Assembly (NCBI RefSeq): GCF_000306945.1
Contig: NC_018518.1
Location: 2,914,001-2,978,000, forward strand
Direction of reading: 5' to 3'
Source of the DNA: Bordetella pertussis 18323
GTDB lineage: Bacteria > Pseudomonadota > Gammaproteobacteria > Burkholderiales > Burkholderiaceae_B
DNA length: 64,000 nucleotides
Part shown: piece after piece, positions 19,714 through 32,576 of the stretch
Numbering within the stretch: position 1 is the first letter of the stretch
How the letters are laid out: each line of letters opens with the position of its first letter
Made by a program: the position numbers and the translations under genes
Notes under the pieces: model-generated
What the model was told of the DNA's origin: nothing
What the model saw: the letters and a program-made list of their open reading frames with translations, nothing else
Database searches by the model: none

Positions 19714-19748
19714 ACAAAATTGCCCGCTTTCGCGGGCAATTTTGTTTT
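19714..19748 (+). terminator. Intrinsic terminator, par27 (probably bidirectional)
   Basis: A perfect 14-bp stem (ACAAAATTGCCCGC / GCGGGCAATTTTGT) with loop TTTC is followed by TTT. The A-tract on the other side makes it usable for minus-strand ligA transcripts, which converge here. Confidence 0.9.
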
Positions 19749-19777
19749 CGGCTGCCGGGCGCCGGCGCCCGCTTCGC

Positions 19778-22926
<3,149 letters not shown>

Positions 22927-22970
22927 GAGAATATCCCGCGCCTAAGGCAGCGCAAATCCGAATATGGGTT

Positions 22971-25900
22971 TCAGGCTTCGGCGGCCATTTGCACGGCCGA
23001 GTCTATATCCACAGCAACAATACGCGATACGCCCTGCTCCTGCATCGTCACGCCGATCAGTTGCTTGGCCATCTGCATGGCGATTTTATTGTGCGAGATG
23101 AACAGGAACTGGGTCTGTTCGCTCATGTTGCTGACCAGATTGGCATAGCGTTCGGTATTGGCGTCATCCAGCGGCGCGTCGACCTCGTCGAGCAGACAGA
23201 ACGGCGCGGGATTCAGCTTGAACAGCGCGAACACCAAGGCCGTGGCCGTCAAGGCCTTCTCGCCCCCGGACAGCAGGTGGATGGTGCTGTTGCGCTTGCC
23301 CGGCGGCTGTGCCATCACCTGCACGCCCGCGTCGAGGATTTCGTCGCCGGTCATGGTCAGCCTGGCCTCGCCGCCGCCGAACAGCTTGGGGAACAACTCG
23401 CCGAAATGGCGGTTGACCGTATTGAAGGTCTCCTGCAGCAGCTCGCGGGTTTCCCGGTCGATCTTGCGGATGGCGTCCTCGAGGGTCTCCATGGCCGTCA
23501 GGAGGTCCTGCTGCTGGGCGTCGAGGAAAGTCTTGCGTTCGCGCGAGGTATTCAGTTCGTCCAGGGCGGCCAGGTTAACCGGCCCCAGCGCGTCGACTTG
23601 GCGCGAAATGCGGCCCACCTCGGACTGCAGCCAACTGGCCTTGCGCCACTCGTCGGGCATCTCGGCCAGCTCGCGGGCCAGCGTCTCGCGGTCGACCTCG
23701 CGGGCGTTGAGCTGCTCGGTGAACTGTTCCTCGGCCAGGCGGGCGGCCTGCTCCTGCAGTTGCAGTTCGGTGATGCGGGCGCGCAGCGGCTCGAGCCCGC
23801 GCTCCTGTTGCATGCGCTCCTCGTCGGCGCCGCGCATCAGGGCCGACAGGTTGTCCAGTTCCAGGCGCGCGCGCGTCAGCGCCTCTTCGCGCTCGGCGCG
23901 CAACTCCAGGGCGTCCTGCAGGCCTGCCTGCGAGGCCGAGGCGTCCAGGTCGACCAGGTCGGTTTCGAGCTGCTGCAGCTCGGTGGCGGCGCGCTGGCTC
24001 TGGTCGGCGGCCAGTTGCCGGTTGCGCTGCAGGTCGGTGATGCGCACCTGGACGCCGCGCTCGGCGAACTCGGCCTCCTGGGCGGCGCGCTCCAGCTCGC
24101 GCAGCCGGGTGCGGGCGGCATCGGCCTGGGCGGACAGGGTTTCGCCGTCGATCTCGGCGTCGGAGAAACGCGATTGGTGCTCGGCCAGTTCGCCGTCGAG
24201 CGCCTCGAAGCGCACTTCGGCCTCCTCGCGGGTGGCGCGCAGGTCTTCCTCGTGCGCCGCGAGCTCCTCGAGATCCTGGCGCAGGCGGGCGGCCCGCTCG
24301 CCGGACTGTTCGGCCTGCTGCTGCAGGCGCGAATGCTCGAGCTGGATGTCGTGCACGCGCCGGGTGACTTCGACCACCCGCTGGCGCGCCGGCGCGATGG
24401 CCTGCGATACCTGTTGCCAGGCCGCCTCGGCGCGCGCCACGGCGGCGCGGGCCTGGTCGGCGATCAACTGCTGCGCCTTGATCTCGCGCTGCAGGTTTTC
24501 GATTTCCTGCTGGCGCGCCAGCAACCCGGCCTGCTCGGAGTCGGGCGCGTAGAAACGTACGCTGTGGGCATCGACCAGGTGCCCGGCCTTGACGACGTAG
24601 GCGGCGCCGGCCGGCAGGCTGGCGCGCCCGCCCAGGGCCTGGGTCAGGTCGGCGGCGGTGTACAGGCCGGCCAGCCACTGGTTGAGCAGCGTGCGCAGGT
24701 CGGGGTCGGTGACCCGCAGCAGGCTGGCCAGCGGCGTCTGGCCCTGCGGGGCGGCCGGCGCGGGCGCGGCGACCGGCACCTGGTAGAACGCCAGGCGGGC
24801 CGGCGGCGCGTCGTCGGCGAAGGCGCGCGCCCAGTCCAGGCTGCGCACCTCGAGCGCGGCCATGCGCTCGCGCAGCGCGGCTTCCAGGGCGGTTTCCCAG
24901 CCCGGCTCGATATGCAGCTTCTGCCACAGGCGGCCCAGGCCGGCCAGCTCGTGCTTGGCCAGCCACGGTTCCAGCGCGCCCTGCTTCTGGACGTCCTCCT
25001 GCAACTTGACCAGCGCCGCCAGGCGGGCCTCGAGGCGGGCCAGGCCCTGGGCATCCTGCTGGGCGGCGGCCTGGGCGCGGCTGCGCTCGGCGTCGGCCTC
25101 GGGCACGCGCCCTTCCAGGGTGGCCAGTTCGGCTTGCGCCGCCTCGAGCTGGTCCTCGCCGGCCAGGCGATCGCCGGCCAGCTGTTCCAGCCGCTCGGGG
25201 TCGGGCGTGTGCAGTTCGCGCAGTTCCTGCTGCAGGCGCTCGCGGCGCTGCTCCAGCGTTTGCAGCTGGCGGTCGGCGTCGCGCTGGGTCTGGGCCACCA
25301 GGGCCAGGTTCTGTTCGACGCGCGCCAGCGCGGCGCGCATGTCGTCGCGCCCGGCCGCGGCGTCGCGCACCCGGGCTTCGATGGCCGGCAGGCCGGCCTG
25401 GGCGTCCTCGGCCGCGGCGCGCGCTTCCTCGGTGCGCGCCGCGCCGGTGGCCAGGTCTTCCTCGGCCAGGGCGATCTGTTCGGTACAGTGCTCCTGCTGG
25501 GTGTTCCACTCGGCGATCTGGGCCTGCAGCTGTTCGCGGCGCGCCTGCAGGCGGTTGCGCGAATCGACCACATGGCGGATTTCGGCCTCCAGGCGGCTGA
25601 CCTGGGCATTGGCCTCGTACAGCTGCCCCTGCGCCGCGTGCACCGCGTCGCTGGCGGCGTAATGGGCCTGGCGGCGCGATTCCAGCTCGGCCTCGCCAGC
25701 CCGCAGGCCGGCGATGGCGGCTTCCAGATCGTTCTGGGCCCGCGCCATGTCCTGGTTCTTGCGCTCGCGCTCATCGCGGGCGCCGGTTTCCTTCAGCAGC
25801 CACAGCGCGAACTGCTTTTTCTCGCCGTCGGCCTGCAGTTCGCGGTATTTGCGCGCCACCTCGGCCTGGGCCTCCAGCTTGTCGAGCTGGCTGCCCAGTT

Positions 25901-26498
25901 CGCGCAGGATGTCCTCGACCCGGGTCAGGTTCTCGCGCGTATCGGACAGGCGGTTCTCGGTCTCGCGGCGGCGCTCTTTGTAGCGCGACACCCCGGCCGC
26001 CTCTTCGAGGAAGACCCGCAGCTCTTCCGGGCGGGCCTCGATCAGGCGGTTGATCATGCCCTGGCCGATGATGGCGTAACCGCGCGCGCCCAGGCCTGTG
26101 CCCAGGAAGATGTCGTGGATGTCGCGCCGCCGGACCTGCTGGTTGTTGACGTAGTAGCTGCTGGTGCCGTCGCGCGTCAACACGCGGCGCACGGCGATTT
26201 CCGAATAGGCGCTCCACTGGCCCGCGGCCCGCCCTTCGGTATTGTCGAATACCATCTCGACCGAGGCGCGGGCAGCCGGCTTGCGGTTGCCCGAGCCATT
26301 GAAGATGACGTCCTGCATCGACTCGCCGCGCAGTTCGGACGCCTTGGCTTCGCCCAATACCCAGCGCACGGCGTCGATGATGTTCGACTTGCCGCAGCCG
26401 TTGGGACCCACCACGCCCACCAGTTGGCTGGGCACGGGGATTACGGTTGGATCGACGAAGGACTTGAAGCCGGCGAGTTTTAGCTGGGTGAGACGCAC
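22971..26498 (-). CDS. smc: Chromosome segregation ATPase SMC
   Basis: SMC forms the bacterial condensin core. It has 1175 residues. Walker A GPNGCGKSN is near residue 32, two long coiled coils flank a hinge at about 520-640, and the C-terminal head has the signature LLSGGEKALTA and Walker B FCLLDEVDAPLDDAN. The start is taken as the GTG at 26496-26498 (MRLTQLKLAGFKSF), matching the conserved family start; no ATG is available there. It is divergent from lplT across about 260 bp. Confidence 0.97.
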   Translation of the reverse strand: MRLTQLKLAGFKSFVDPTVIPVPSQLVGVVGPNGCGKSNIIDAVRWVLGEAKASELRGESMQDVIFNGSGNRKPAARASVEMVFDNTEGRAAGQWSAYSEIAVRRVLTRDGTSSYYVNNQQVRRRDIHDIFLGTGLGARGYAIIGQGMINRLIEARPEELRVFLEEAAGVSRYKERRRETENRLSDTRENLTRVEDILRELGSQLDKLEAQAEVARKYRELQADGEKKQFALWLLKETGARDERERKNQDMARAQNDLEAAIAGLRAGEAELESRRQAHYAASDAVHAAQGQLYEANAQVSRLEAEIRHVVDSRNRLQARREQLQAQIAEWNTQQEHCTEQIALAEEDLATGAARTEEARAAAEDAQAGLPAIEARVRDAAAGRDDMRAALARVEQNLALVAQTQRDADRQLQTLEQRRERLQQELRELHTPDPERLEQLAGDRLAGEDQLEAAQAELATLEGRVPEADAERSRAQAAAQQDAQGLARLEARLAALVKLQEDVQKQGALEPWLAKHELAGLGRLWQKLHIEPGWETALEAALRERMAALEVRSLDWARAFADDAPPARLAFYQVPVAAPAPAAPQGQTPLASLLRVTDPDLRTLLNQWLAGLYTAADLTQALGGRASLPAGAAYVVKAGHLVDAHSVRFYAPDSEQAGLLARQQEIENLQREIKAQQLIADQARAAVARAEAAWQQVSQAIAPARQRVVEVTRRVHDIQLEHSRLQQQAEQSGERAARLRQDLEELAAHEEDLRATREEAEVRFEALDGELAEHQSRFSDAEIDGETLSAQADAARTRLRELERAAQEAEFAERGVQVRITDLQRNRQLAADQSQRAATELQQLETDLVDLDASASQAGLQDALELRAEREEALTRARLELDNLSALMRGADEERMQQERGLEPLRARITELQLQEQAARLAEEQFTEQLNAREVDRETLARELAEMPDEWRKASWLQSEVGRISRQVDALGPVNLAALDELNTSRERKTFLDAQQQDLLTAMETLEDAIRKIDRETRELLQETFNTVNRHFGELFPKLFGGGEARLTMTGDEILDAGVQVMAQPPGKRNSTIHLLSGGEKALTATALVFALFKLNPAPFCLLDEVDAPLDDANTERYANLVSNMSEQTQFLFISHNKIAMQMAKQLIGVTMQEQGVSRIVAVDIDSAVQMAAEA

Positions 26499-26571
26499 AG
26501 TACGATGACGGACGGGGTAGGTTGAACGAGGGGCGTTGAACGGACCTGCCGCACACAATAGGCGATGCGAC

Positions 26572-26615
26572 CCCCAGGAGGGCCGATCCAAGGCCCGTAT
26601 GATACCCCAGGAGGG
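26572..26615. repeat. Direct repeat of an 11-bp motif upstream of smc
   Basis: CCCCAGGAGGG occurs at 26572-26582 and again at 26605-26615, 33 bp apart start to start, about three helical turns. It lies in the divergent region between smc and lplT. It may be paired protein-binding sites or simply two copies of a GC-rich intergenic element. Confidence 0.45.
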
Positions 26616-26760
26616 TAGCGCCCATCGTGAGCAAAGGTGAGCCTGGGACAAACGCCAAGCGCCGGCCGGCCGGACCGGGCGCTATACTCGCTGACACTTT
26701 TTTTCGCCAATACGGTCAATCGGACAGTGCCAGCCGTTCGGGCGGGCAGCGGGGACATTC

Positions 26761-28071
26761 TTGAAACGCGGGTTTTATCTGGTTATGGCCGCGCAGGCCT
26801 TCTCATCCCTGGCAGACAACGCACTGTTCATCGCGGCGATCGCCTTGATCCTGGAGTTGAGCGGGCCCGACTGGATGGCGCCCATGATGAAGTGGTCCTT
26901 CGCCCTGGCGTACGTGGTGCTGGCCGCGTTCGTGGGCGCCTTCGCCGATTCGTTCCCCAAGGGCCGGGTGATGTTCATCACCAATGCGCTCAAGGTCGCC
27001 GGCTGCATGCTGATGTTCTCGTATGCCAGCATCGGCGTGCCGGCCACCTACCAGACCTACCTGGTCTGCGCGGCCTATGGCCTGGTCGGCATCGGCGCGG
27101 CCGCCTACTCGCCGGCCAAGTACGGGATCGTCACCGAAATGCTGCCGCCCGACCTGCTGGTAAAGGGAAACAGCTGGATCGAAGGGCTGACCGTGCTGTC
27201 CATCATCATCGGCACGGTGCTGGGCGGCGTGCTCATTTCCCCCCATGTCTCGAGCGTGCTGCTCGCCTACCCCTGGCTGAACAAGCTGGTCCATACGCCG
27301 GCGGAAGCCGCCATCCTGGTCATTGCGCTGGTCTACGTCATCGCCGCGCTGTGCAACCTGCTGATCCCGCCCACGCACGTGCGCTACCCCCCGCAGCAGC
27401 GCAGCCCCTTCAAGCTGGTGCGCGCATTCAGCGGCTACGTGTGCGTGCTGTGGCGCGACAAGCTGGGCCAGATCTCGCTGGCCGTGACCACGCTGTTCTG
27501 GGGCGCCGGCGCCACGCTGCAATTGATCGTGATCGAATGGGGCCGCAGCCATCTGGGCTATCGCCTGGACCAGGCTTCGGTGCTGATGGGCGTGGCGGCG
27601 GTGGGAACGGTGGTCGGCTCCATCCTGGCCGGCCGCATTCCGCTGCGCAAGGCGCTGTCGGTGCTGCCGGTCGGCGCGGCCATGGGCCTGGTGGTGCTGC
27701 TGATGCCGCTGGTCTATTCGCCCTGGAGCGTCTACCTGCTGCTGGTCACCGGCGGCCTGGCCGGCTTTTTCGTCGTTCCCATGAACGCCCTGCTGCAGCA
27801 CCGCGGCCACGTGCTGCTGTCGGCCGGCCATTCGATCGCGGTGCAGAACTTCAACGAGCAGCTCAATATCCTGCTGATGGTCGCCATCTATACGGTGCTG
27901 CTGTGGCTGGAACTGCCCATCAACATCATCATCGTCATATTCGGCCTGATCGTCACCGTCCTCATGGTGGTGTTCATCCGCTGGAGCCGCCGCAACCTGT
28001 CGGCCGACCCCGCCCTGCGCGAGCAGATCGGCCAGAAAGGCCACGGCAAGGCCCTCGACTCGGCCCACTGA
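26761..28071 (+). CDS. lplT: Lysophospholipid transporter LplT
   Basis: This inner-membrane MFS-type carrier of 436 residues has about twelve hydrophobic segments. The N-terminal MKRGFYLVMAAQAFSSLADNALF and the later AAYSPAKYGIVTEMLPP and GNSWIEG segments are LplT hallmarks. The protein starts at TTG 26761; the next in-frame ATG, eight codons in, would remove conserved residues. LplT flips lysophospholipids into the cytosol for re-acylation; the usual aas acyltransferase partner is not adjacent here. It converges on the glycosylase gene with only 18 bp between. Confidence 0.92.
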   Translation: MKRGFYLVMAAQAFSSLADNALFIAAIALILELSGPDWMAPMMKWSFALAYVVLAAFVGAFADSFPKGRVMFITNALKVAGCMLMFSYASIGVPATYQTYLVCAAYGLVGIGAAAYSPAKYGIVTEMLPPDLLVKGNSWIEGLTVLSIIIGTVLGGVLISPHVSSVLLAYPWLNKLVHTPAEAAILVIALVYVIAALCNLLIPPTHVRYPPQQRSPFKLVRAFSGYVCVLWRDKLGQISLAVTTLFWGAGATLQLIVIEWGRSHLGYRLDQASVLMGVAAVGTVVGSILAGRIPLRKALSVLPVGAAMGLVVLLMPLVYSPWSVYLLLVTGGLAGFFVVPMNALLQHRGHVLLSAGHSIAVQNFNEQLNILLMVAIYTVLLWLELPINIIIVIFGLIVTVLMVVFIRWSRRNLSADPALREQIGQKGHGKALDSAH

Positions 28072-28089
28072 GGGCCGCTTGCCGCCGCC

Positions 28090-28986
28090 TCAGCCGCGCG
28101 CCGCCAGCAGCAGGTCTTGCCAGGCGCGCGCCTTCTCGGCTGGGCTGCGCAACAGATAGGCCGGGTGGTAGCTGACCACCACGGGAATCGAGCGCCCCTC
28201 GTCGGTTTGCAGGCTGTGCACGCGGCCGCGCAAATTGCCTATCGTGGCCTCGGTGTTCAACAGCGTCTGGGCCGCGAACCGGCCCAGCACCAGGATGCGC
28301 TCCGGGTTCAGCAGGGCAATCTGGCGCCGCAGGTAGGGACTGCAGGCGGCGATTTCCTCGGGCTTGGGATTGCGGTTGCCGGGCGGGCGGCACTTGATGA
28401 CGTTGGCGATGAACACGTCGCGCTCGCGGCTCATGCCCACCGACTGCAGCATCGCATCCAGCAGCTTTCCTGAGCGGCCGACGAATGGCAGCCCCTGGCG
28501 GTCTTCCTGCTCGCCGGGCGCCTCGCCCACCACCATCCAGCGCGCCGGCTGGGCGCCCATGCCGAATACGGCGTGGCGCCGCCCCTGGCACAGGCCGCAG
28601 GCGGTGCAGTCCTGCACCAGTTGCTGCAATTGCCCCAAGTCGGCGCCGGCCGCCCGCGCCGCCACGGCGGCCCGCGCGGCCTGTCCGTCGGCCTCGGCGG
28701 CCGGTTCGGCGCGCTGCGGCGCGGCCACCGGCGGGCGCGGCGCGCGGGTCGGACTGGCCGCCGGGCCATCGGCGCGTGGGGTCGCGGCCGCCGGCCGGAC
28801 GGCCTCGGCCGTCGCCACGGCCGCATTGGCGGCCTCGGCGGCAGGCGCGGCGGGCGCGACAGCCCCGGCCGCGGACGCCAATGGCGCCGGCAGCCAGGTT
28901 TTCTCGATGCCGATCTCGCGCAGCCAGATCCGCTGCAGCGGATTCGGACGCGGCGCGGCCGGCGCGGCGGCTTCAGGCGCGCTCAT
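28090..28986 (-). CDS. Uracil-DNA glycosylase, family 4 (Fe-S type)
   Basis: This 298-residue enzyme starts with an Ala/Pro-rich, probably disordered region (about 30-105) before the catalytic domain. The motifs are GEAPGEQEDRQGLPFVGRSGKLLD near residue 140 (water-activating GEAPG) and SYHPAYLLR near 275. Cysteines in DCTACGLC and IKCRPP, with ACSPYL, are candidate 4Fe-4S ligands of family 4. It removes uracil from DNA. The gene overlaps the end of the TsaB-RimI gene by 14 bp, so the two are probably coupled. Confidence 0.92.
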   Translation of the reverse strand: MSAPEAAAPAAPRPNPLQRIWLREIGIEKTWLPAPLASAAGAVAPAAPAAEAANAAVATAEAVRPAAATPRADGPAASPTRAPRPPVAAPQRAEPAAEADGQAARAAVAARAAGADLGQLQQLVQDCTACGLCQGRRHAVFGMGAQPARWMVVGEAPGEQEDRQGLPFVGRSGKLLDAMLQSVGMSRERDVFIANVIKCRPPGNRNPKPEEIAACSPYLRRQIALLNPERILVLGRFAAQTLLNTEATIGNLRGRVHSLQTDEGRSIPVVVSYHPAYLLRSPAEKARAWQDLLLAARG

Positions 28987-30220
28987 TGCCCACCGTCGCT
29001 TCGCCCAGGGTTTTCTGCATTACCAAAGCATCCTCGCGCTTGCCCTTACCTGCGGGATAGTAATCTTTGCGCCGGCCGATGCGCAGATAGCCGTGCCGCT
29101 CGTAGAACTGCACCGCGGTGGCATTGGAGGGCCGCACCTCCAGCAGCACGCCGGCCAGGCCGCGCGCGCGCGCCTGGCGCTCGCACCAGCCCAGCATCAG
29201 GCCGCCCAGGCCTTGCCGGTGCAGATGGCGCGGCACAGCGATGACCAGCAGATGCACCACGTCGGGCGCCGCCATCATCACACAGAAGCCCGCCAGCCTG
29301 CCGTCCTGGCGCAGCACACAGGCCGGATAGCCGGCCTGCAGCGCATCGGCGAAATTGCCGCGCGTCCAGGGAAAGGATTGGACCTGCGCCTCGAGTTCGG
29401 CCACTTCGTCGAGGTCGCGCTGCGCCATGGGCAGCATCTGCGTGGCGGCCAGGGCCGAGACCGCGCGCGGGTTGCCGCCCTGCCCCCGCTCGCGCTCGGC
29501 GGTGGTGAAGGCCACCTTGTCGCGCACATACAGGGGCGCGGCCAGTTCGGCGGCCACGCCGCCGCCATCCCGCCAGGCCCGGCGCGCCAGGCGCGCCACT
29601 GCCTGGGCCTGCGGCCGCTCGGCCTGCACGCGCACCCAGCCAGGCGGCGCGGCCATGCTGGCCGCGTAGACCTGCCATGCATCGCCCGCCATCCGCACGC
29701 GCAACGCGCGGCCGGCGCGGGCCGACCAAGCGTCCAGGTGATGCACGGTCCAGGGCACCACCTCGCCGGCGGCGATCAGCAGCGGCGCCTGCAGCGCCTG
29801 CCACTGCCCGCCATCGCCGCGCAGGTAGACGGCCAGGTAGACCTCTTCCATGCGGGCGTCCAGCGCCACCACGACCGCGTCGTCGGCCGCCGCGCCCGAA
29901 ACCTCCGCCACCGCCTCATGCGACACGACCGGCAGGACCGGGATCCCCAGCCCCAGGGCGATGCCCTGCGCCACGCCGCACGCCACCCGCAAGCCGGTGA
30001 ACCCGCCCGGCCCCTGGCCGAAGGCGACCGCCTGCAGGGCTTCCGGCGCCAGGCCGGCGCGTGCCAGCAATTCCCGTGCCATGGGCAACAGGCGTTCTGC
30101 ATGCTCCTGGGCGCCCTCGTGCTCCAGCACGGCGACGACGGGTTCGGCCCCGTGCTCGGTGAGCAAGGCCACGCCGCAGCGGGAAGACGAAGTTTCGAAG
30201 GCAAGCAGGTTTAGATCCAT
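28973..30220 (-). CDS. TsaB-RimI fusion: tRNA t6A subunit and ribosomal-protein acetyltransferase
   Basis: This 415-residue fusion has a TsaB domain in residues 1 to about 240 (LAFETSSSRCGVAL, AFGQGPGGFTGLRVACGVAQG) for threonylcarbamoyl-adenosine modification of tRNA. From about 262 follows a RimI-type GNAT domain (MLPMAQRDLDEVAELE, acetyl-CoA loop RQGLGGLMLG, final RRKDYYPA) that acetylates ribosomal protein S18. In most bacteria these are adjacent separate genes. Both halves look intact. The start ATG is at 30218-30220. Confidence 0.92.
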   Translation of the reverse strand: MDLNLLAFETSSSRCGVALLTEHGAEPVVAVLEHEGAQEHAERLLPMARELLARAGLAPEALQAVAFGQGPGGFTGLRVACGVAQGIALGLGIPVLPVVSHEAVAEVSGAAADDAVVVALDARMEEVYLAVYLRGDGGQWQALQAPLLIAAGEVVPWTVHHLDAWSARAGRALRVRMAGDAWQVYAASMAAPPGWVRVQAERPQAQAVARLARRAWRDGGGVAAELAAPLYVRDKVAFTTAERERGQGGNPRAVSALAATQMLPMAQRDLDEVAELEAQVQSFPWTRGNFADALQAGYPACVLRQDGRLAGFCVMMAAPDVVHLLVIAVPRHLHRQGLGGLMLGWCERQARARGLAGVLLEVRPSNATAVQFYERHGYLRIGRRKDYYPAGKGKREDALVMQKTLGEATVGNERA

Positions 30221-30349
30221 AGGGGCGGATTGTACGAAATCGGGCGCTTCACCTAGTATGTAAGGGGGATTTCAACCGTAGCGCGCAATGTGTAATATCT
30301 TGTGAACACCCACTAGCCGCTGGTTCTTGTCACTGTTACATTTCCGGCC

Positions 30350-31084
30350 ATGAACACGCAAAACACCACTCCTACCCGCAAGATCCTGGTCGTCGACGAT
30401 GATCCCCGACTGCGCGATCTCCTGCGCCGCTATCTGTCGGAACAAGGGTTCAATGTATTCGTGGCCGAAGATGCCAAGGAAATGGGCAAACTGTGGCAAC
30501 GCGAACACTTTGACCTGCTGGTTCTCGACCTGATGCTGCCGGGCGAGGATGGCCTGTCGATCTGCCGCCGCCTGCGCGGCGGCCACGACAATACTCCCAT
30601 CATCATGCTGACCGCCAAGGCCGAGGAAATCGACCGGATCGTCGGCCTGGAAATGGGAGCCGACGATTACCTGTCCAAGCCCTTCAACCCGCGCGAACTG
30701 CTGGCCCGCATCAATGCGATCCTGCGCCGCCGCGGCACCGAAGAGCACCCGGGCGCGCCCAGCCAGGAAAACGAGTCGATCGCCTTCGGCCCGTACGTCC
30801 TGAACCTGTCCACGCGCACCCTCACCCGCAATGGCGAGCAGGTGCCGATCACGACCGGCGAATTCTCGGTCCTGAAGGTTTTTGCCCGCCATCCAAAGAT
30901 CCCGCTGTCGCGCGACAAGCTGATGGAACTGGCCCGCGGACGCGAATACGAGGCGTTCGACCGCAGCCTGGATGTGCAGATTTCGCGTCTGCGCAAATTG
31001 ATCGAACCCAACCCGTCCAAACCCGTTTTCATCCAAACCGTCTGGGGCCTGGGATACGTTTTCGTTCCGGATGGCGGCAGTTGA
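30350..31084 (+). CDS. risA: OmpR-family response regulator RisA
   Basis: This 244-residue two-domain regulator has a receiver with the acidic pair in VVDDDP, phospho-acceptor Asp60 (LVLDLMLPG) and Lys in SKPFNP. A winged-helix DNA-binding domain follows (about 135-240, VFIQTVWGLGYVF). It is the B. pertussis RisA orthologue by context with the adjacent sensor gene. It starts 129 bp after the divergent tsaB start. Because risS is broken downstream, RisA must be phosphorylated by another kinase or act unphosphorylated; published work in B. pertussis names a non-adjacent kinase. Confidence 0.93.
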   Translation: MNTQNTTPTRKILVVDDDPRLRDLLRRYLSEQGFNVFVAEDAKEMGKLWQREHFDLLVLDLMLPGEDGLSICRRLRGGHDNTPIIMLTAKAEEIDRIVGLEMGADDYLSKPFNPRELLARINAILRRRGTEEHPGAPSQENESIAFGPYVLNLSTRTLTRNGEQVPITTGEFSVLKVFARHPKIPLSRDKLMELARGREYEAFDRSLDVQISRLRKLIEPNPSKPVFIQTVWGLGYVFVPDGGS

Positions 31085-31088
31085 CCTA

Positions 31089-32514
31089 ATGGCCCGCCCC
31101 GGGCAGGAGCGCCGTCTCGTGCCCCGCATGCGCAGACTGTTCAGAAACCTGACCTCGCGGTTGCGTCTCGGCCTGTTCGGACGCACCTTTCTGCTGCTCG
31201 CGGCACTGATGCTGGTCAGCCTGGGCGCCTGGCTGCAAGTCTTCTTCAGCATGGAGCTGGAGCCGCGCGCCAATCAGATGGCGCAGCGGGTGATCACGGC
31301 CGTCAATATCACGCGTACGGCCCTGGTCTATTCGCATACGGACGAGCGCAGCAAGCTGCTGCTGGACCTGGCCACCAACGAAGGCATCCAGGTCTACCCG
31401 CGCGAGCTCACCGACTTCACCGAGGCGCTGCCCGACGACGACTACTGGCAACGGGTCGCGCAGCATATCCGCGTGCGTTTCGGACCCGAAACCCAGATCG
31501 CCTGGGGGGTCAACCAGGTACCCGGCTTCTGGGTCAGCTTCCAGATCGACCAGGACCTGTACTGGCTGGTCTTCGAGCGCGAGCAGATCGGCCTGACCGG
31601 CGGCATCGAATGGCTGGGCTGGGGCGCCACGGCGCTGCTGCTGTCGCTGGTCGGCGCGGCCGTCAGCGTGGGGTTCGTCAACCGGCCGCTGTCGCGGCTG
31701 GCGCGCGCCGCCCAGGTGCTCTCGCGCGGCGAAACGCCCGCGCCGCTGCCCGAGCAAGGTCCGCTGGAAATCCGCGACCTGAATGCCCTCGTTCAACCGC
31801 ATGGCCAAGGACCTGCGGCAGGCCGAGGCCGATCGCGAGCTCATGCTGGCCGGCATTTCACACGACCTGCGCACGCCGCTGGCGCGCATGCGCCTGGAAA
31901 TCGAGATGAGCGGCGTCTCGGAGGACGCCCGCCAGGCCATCGACGAGGACCTCGGCCAGATCGACCACAGCATCGGGCAGCTGATGGAATACGCGCGCCC
32001 GGCCGGAACCCTGCCCCAGCTCGCCACCGACATTTCGTCGGTGCTGGCCGAGCTGTATGAGCGCGAGCGCAGCTATACCGCCTCGCTGGGCGGCGAGCTG
32101 GAAGCCTCGATCGATCCGGGCCTGCGGGCGCGCATCACGGCGCTGGATCTCAAGCGCATCGTCAGCAATCTGATCGAGAACGCGCGCCGCTACGGCCGCT
32201 CGCCCGACGGACTGGCCCACCTGGCCATCAGCGTGCATTCGGAAGGCAATATCCTGGCGATCGAAGTGGCCGACCGCGGCCCCGGCATCGCCCCCGAGGA
32301 AGTCGACCGCCTGCTGCGTCCGTTTTCGCGTGGAGAAGCGGCCCGCACCGGCGTCAGCGGCGCGGGGCTAGGCCTGGCGATCGTCGAACGCCTGCTCAAG
32401 CACGTGGGCGGCTCGCTGCGCATGCTGCCGCGCCAGGGCGGCGGCCTGATCGCGCGGATAGAGTTACCCAAAGCCAAATTTAGAAATTATCAATTAGACA
32501 GCGAAAACCAATAG
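31089..32514 (+). pseudogene. risS: Sensor histidine kinase RisS, frameshifted
   Basis: This EnvZ-type kinase gene is split by one extra C in the run at 31786-31788. The first frame encodes two membrane helices around a periplasmic domain and the start of HAMP, then runs out of frame. The second frame (from about 31786) encodes the rest of HAMP, the His box GISHDLRTPLARM, N box NLIENARRYG, and the G boxes. Removing one C restores EIRDLNASFNRMAKDL. This matches the known risS defect of B. pertussis. Translation stops at 32058-32060, before the His box's frame resumes, so no full kinase can be made without slippage. Confidence 0.93.
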
Positions 32515-32522
32515 CGTAGAAT
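32494..32522 (+). promoter_or_regulatory. Candidate sigma-70 promoter for ahpC
   Basis: TTAGAC (32494-32499), a 17-bp spacer, and TAGAAT (32517-32522) overlap the last codons of risS and lie about 55 bp before the ahpC start. The region is AT-rich. No clear OxyR motif was recognised. Confidence 0.55.
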
Positions 32523-32576
32523 TTAGGGCTTGAGGCCTTGCCTGCCTTAATTCCACCAACTTACTGGGAGCACCAC

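Noticed and set aside
22989..26483. A 1164-codon open frame on the plus strand opposite smc
   Set aside because: It is a composition shadow of the coiled-coil SMC gene; the translation is Leu/Gly/Ala/Gln-rich with no domain.
31783..32514. Second half of risS as an independent cytosolic kinase gene
   Set aside because: It starts inside HAMP without a Shine-Dalgarno, and removing one base joins it to the upstream half; a residual product is possible but unsupported.
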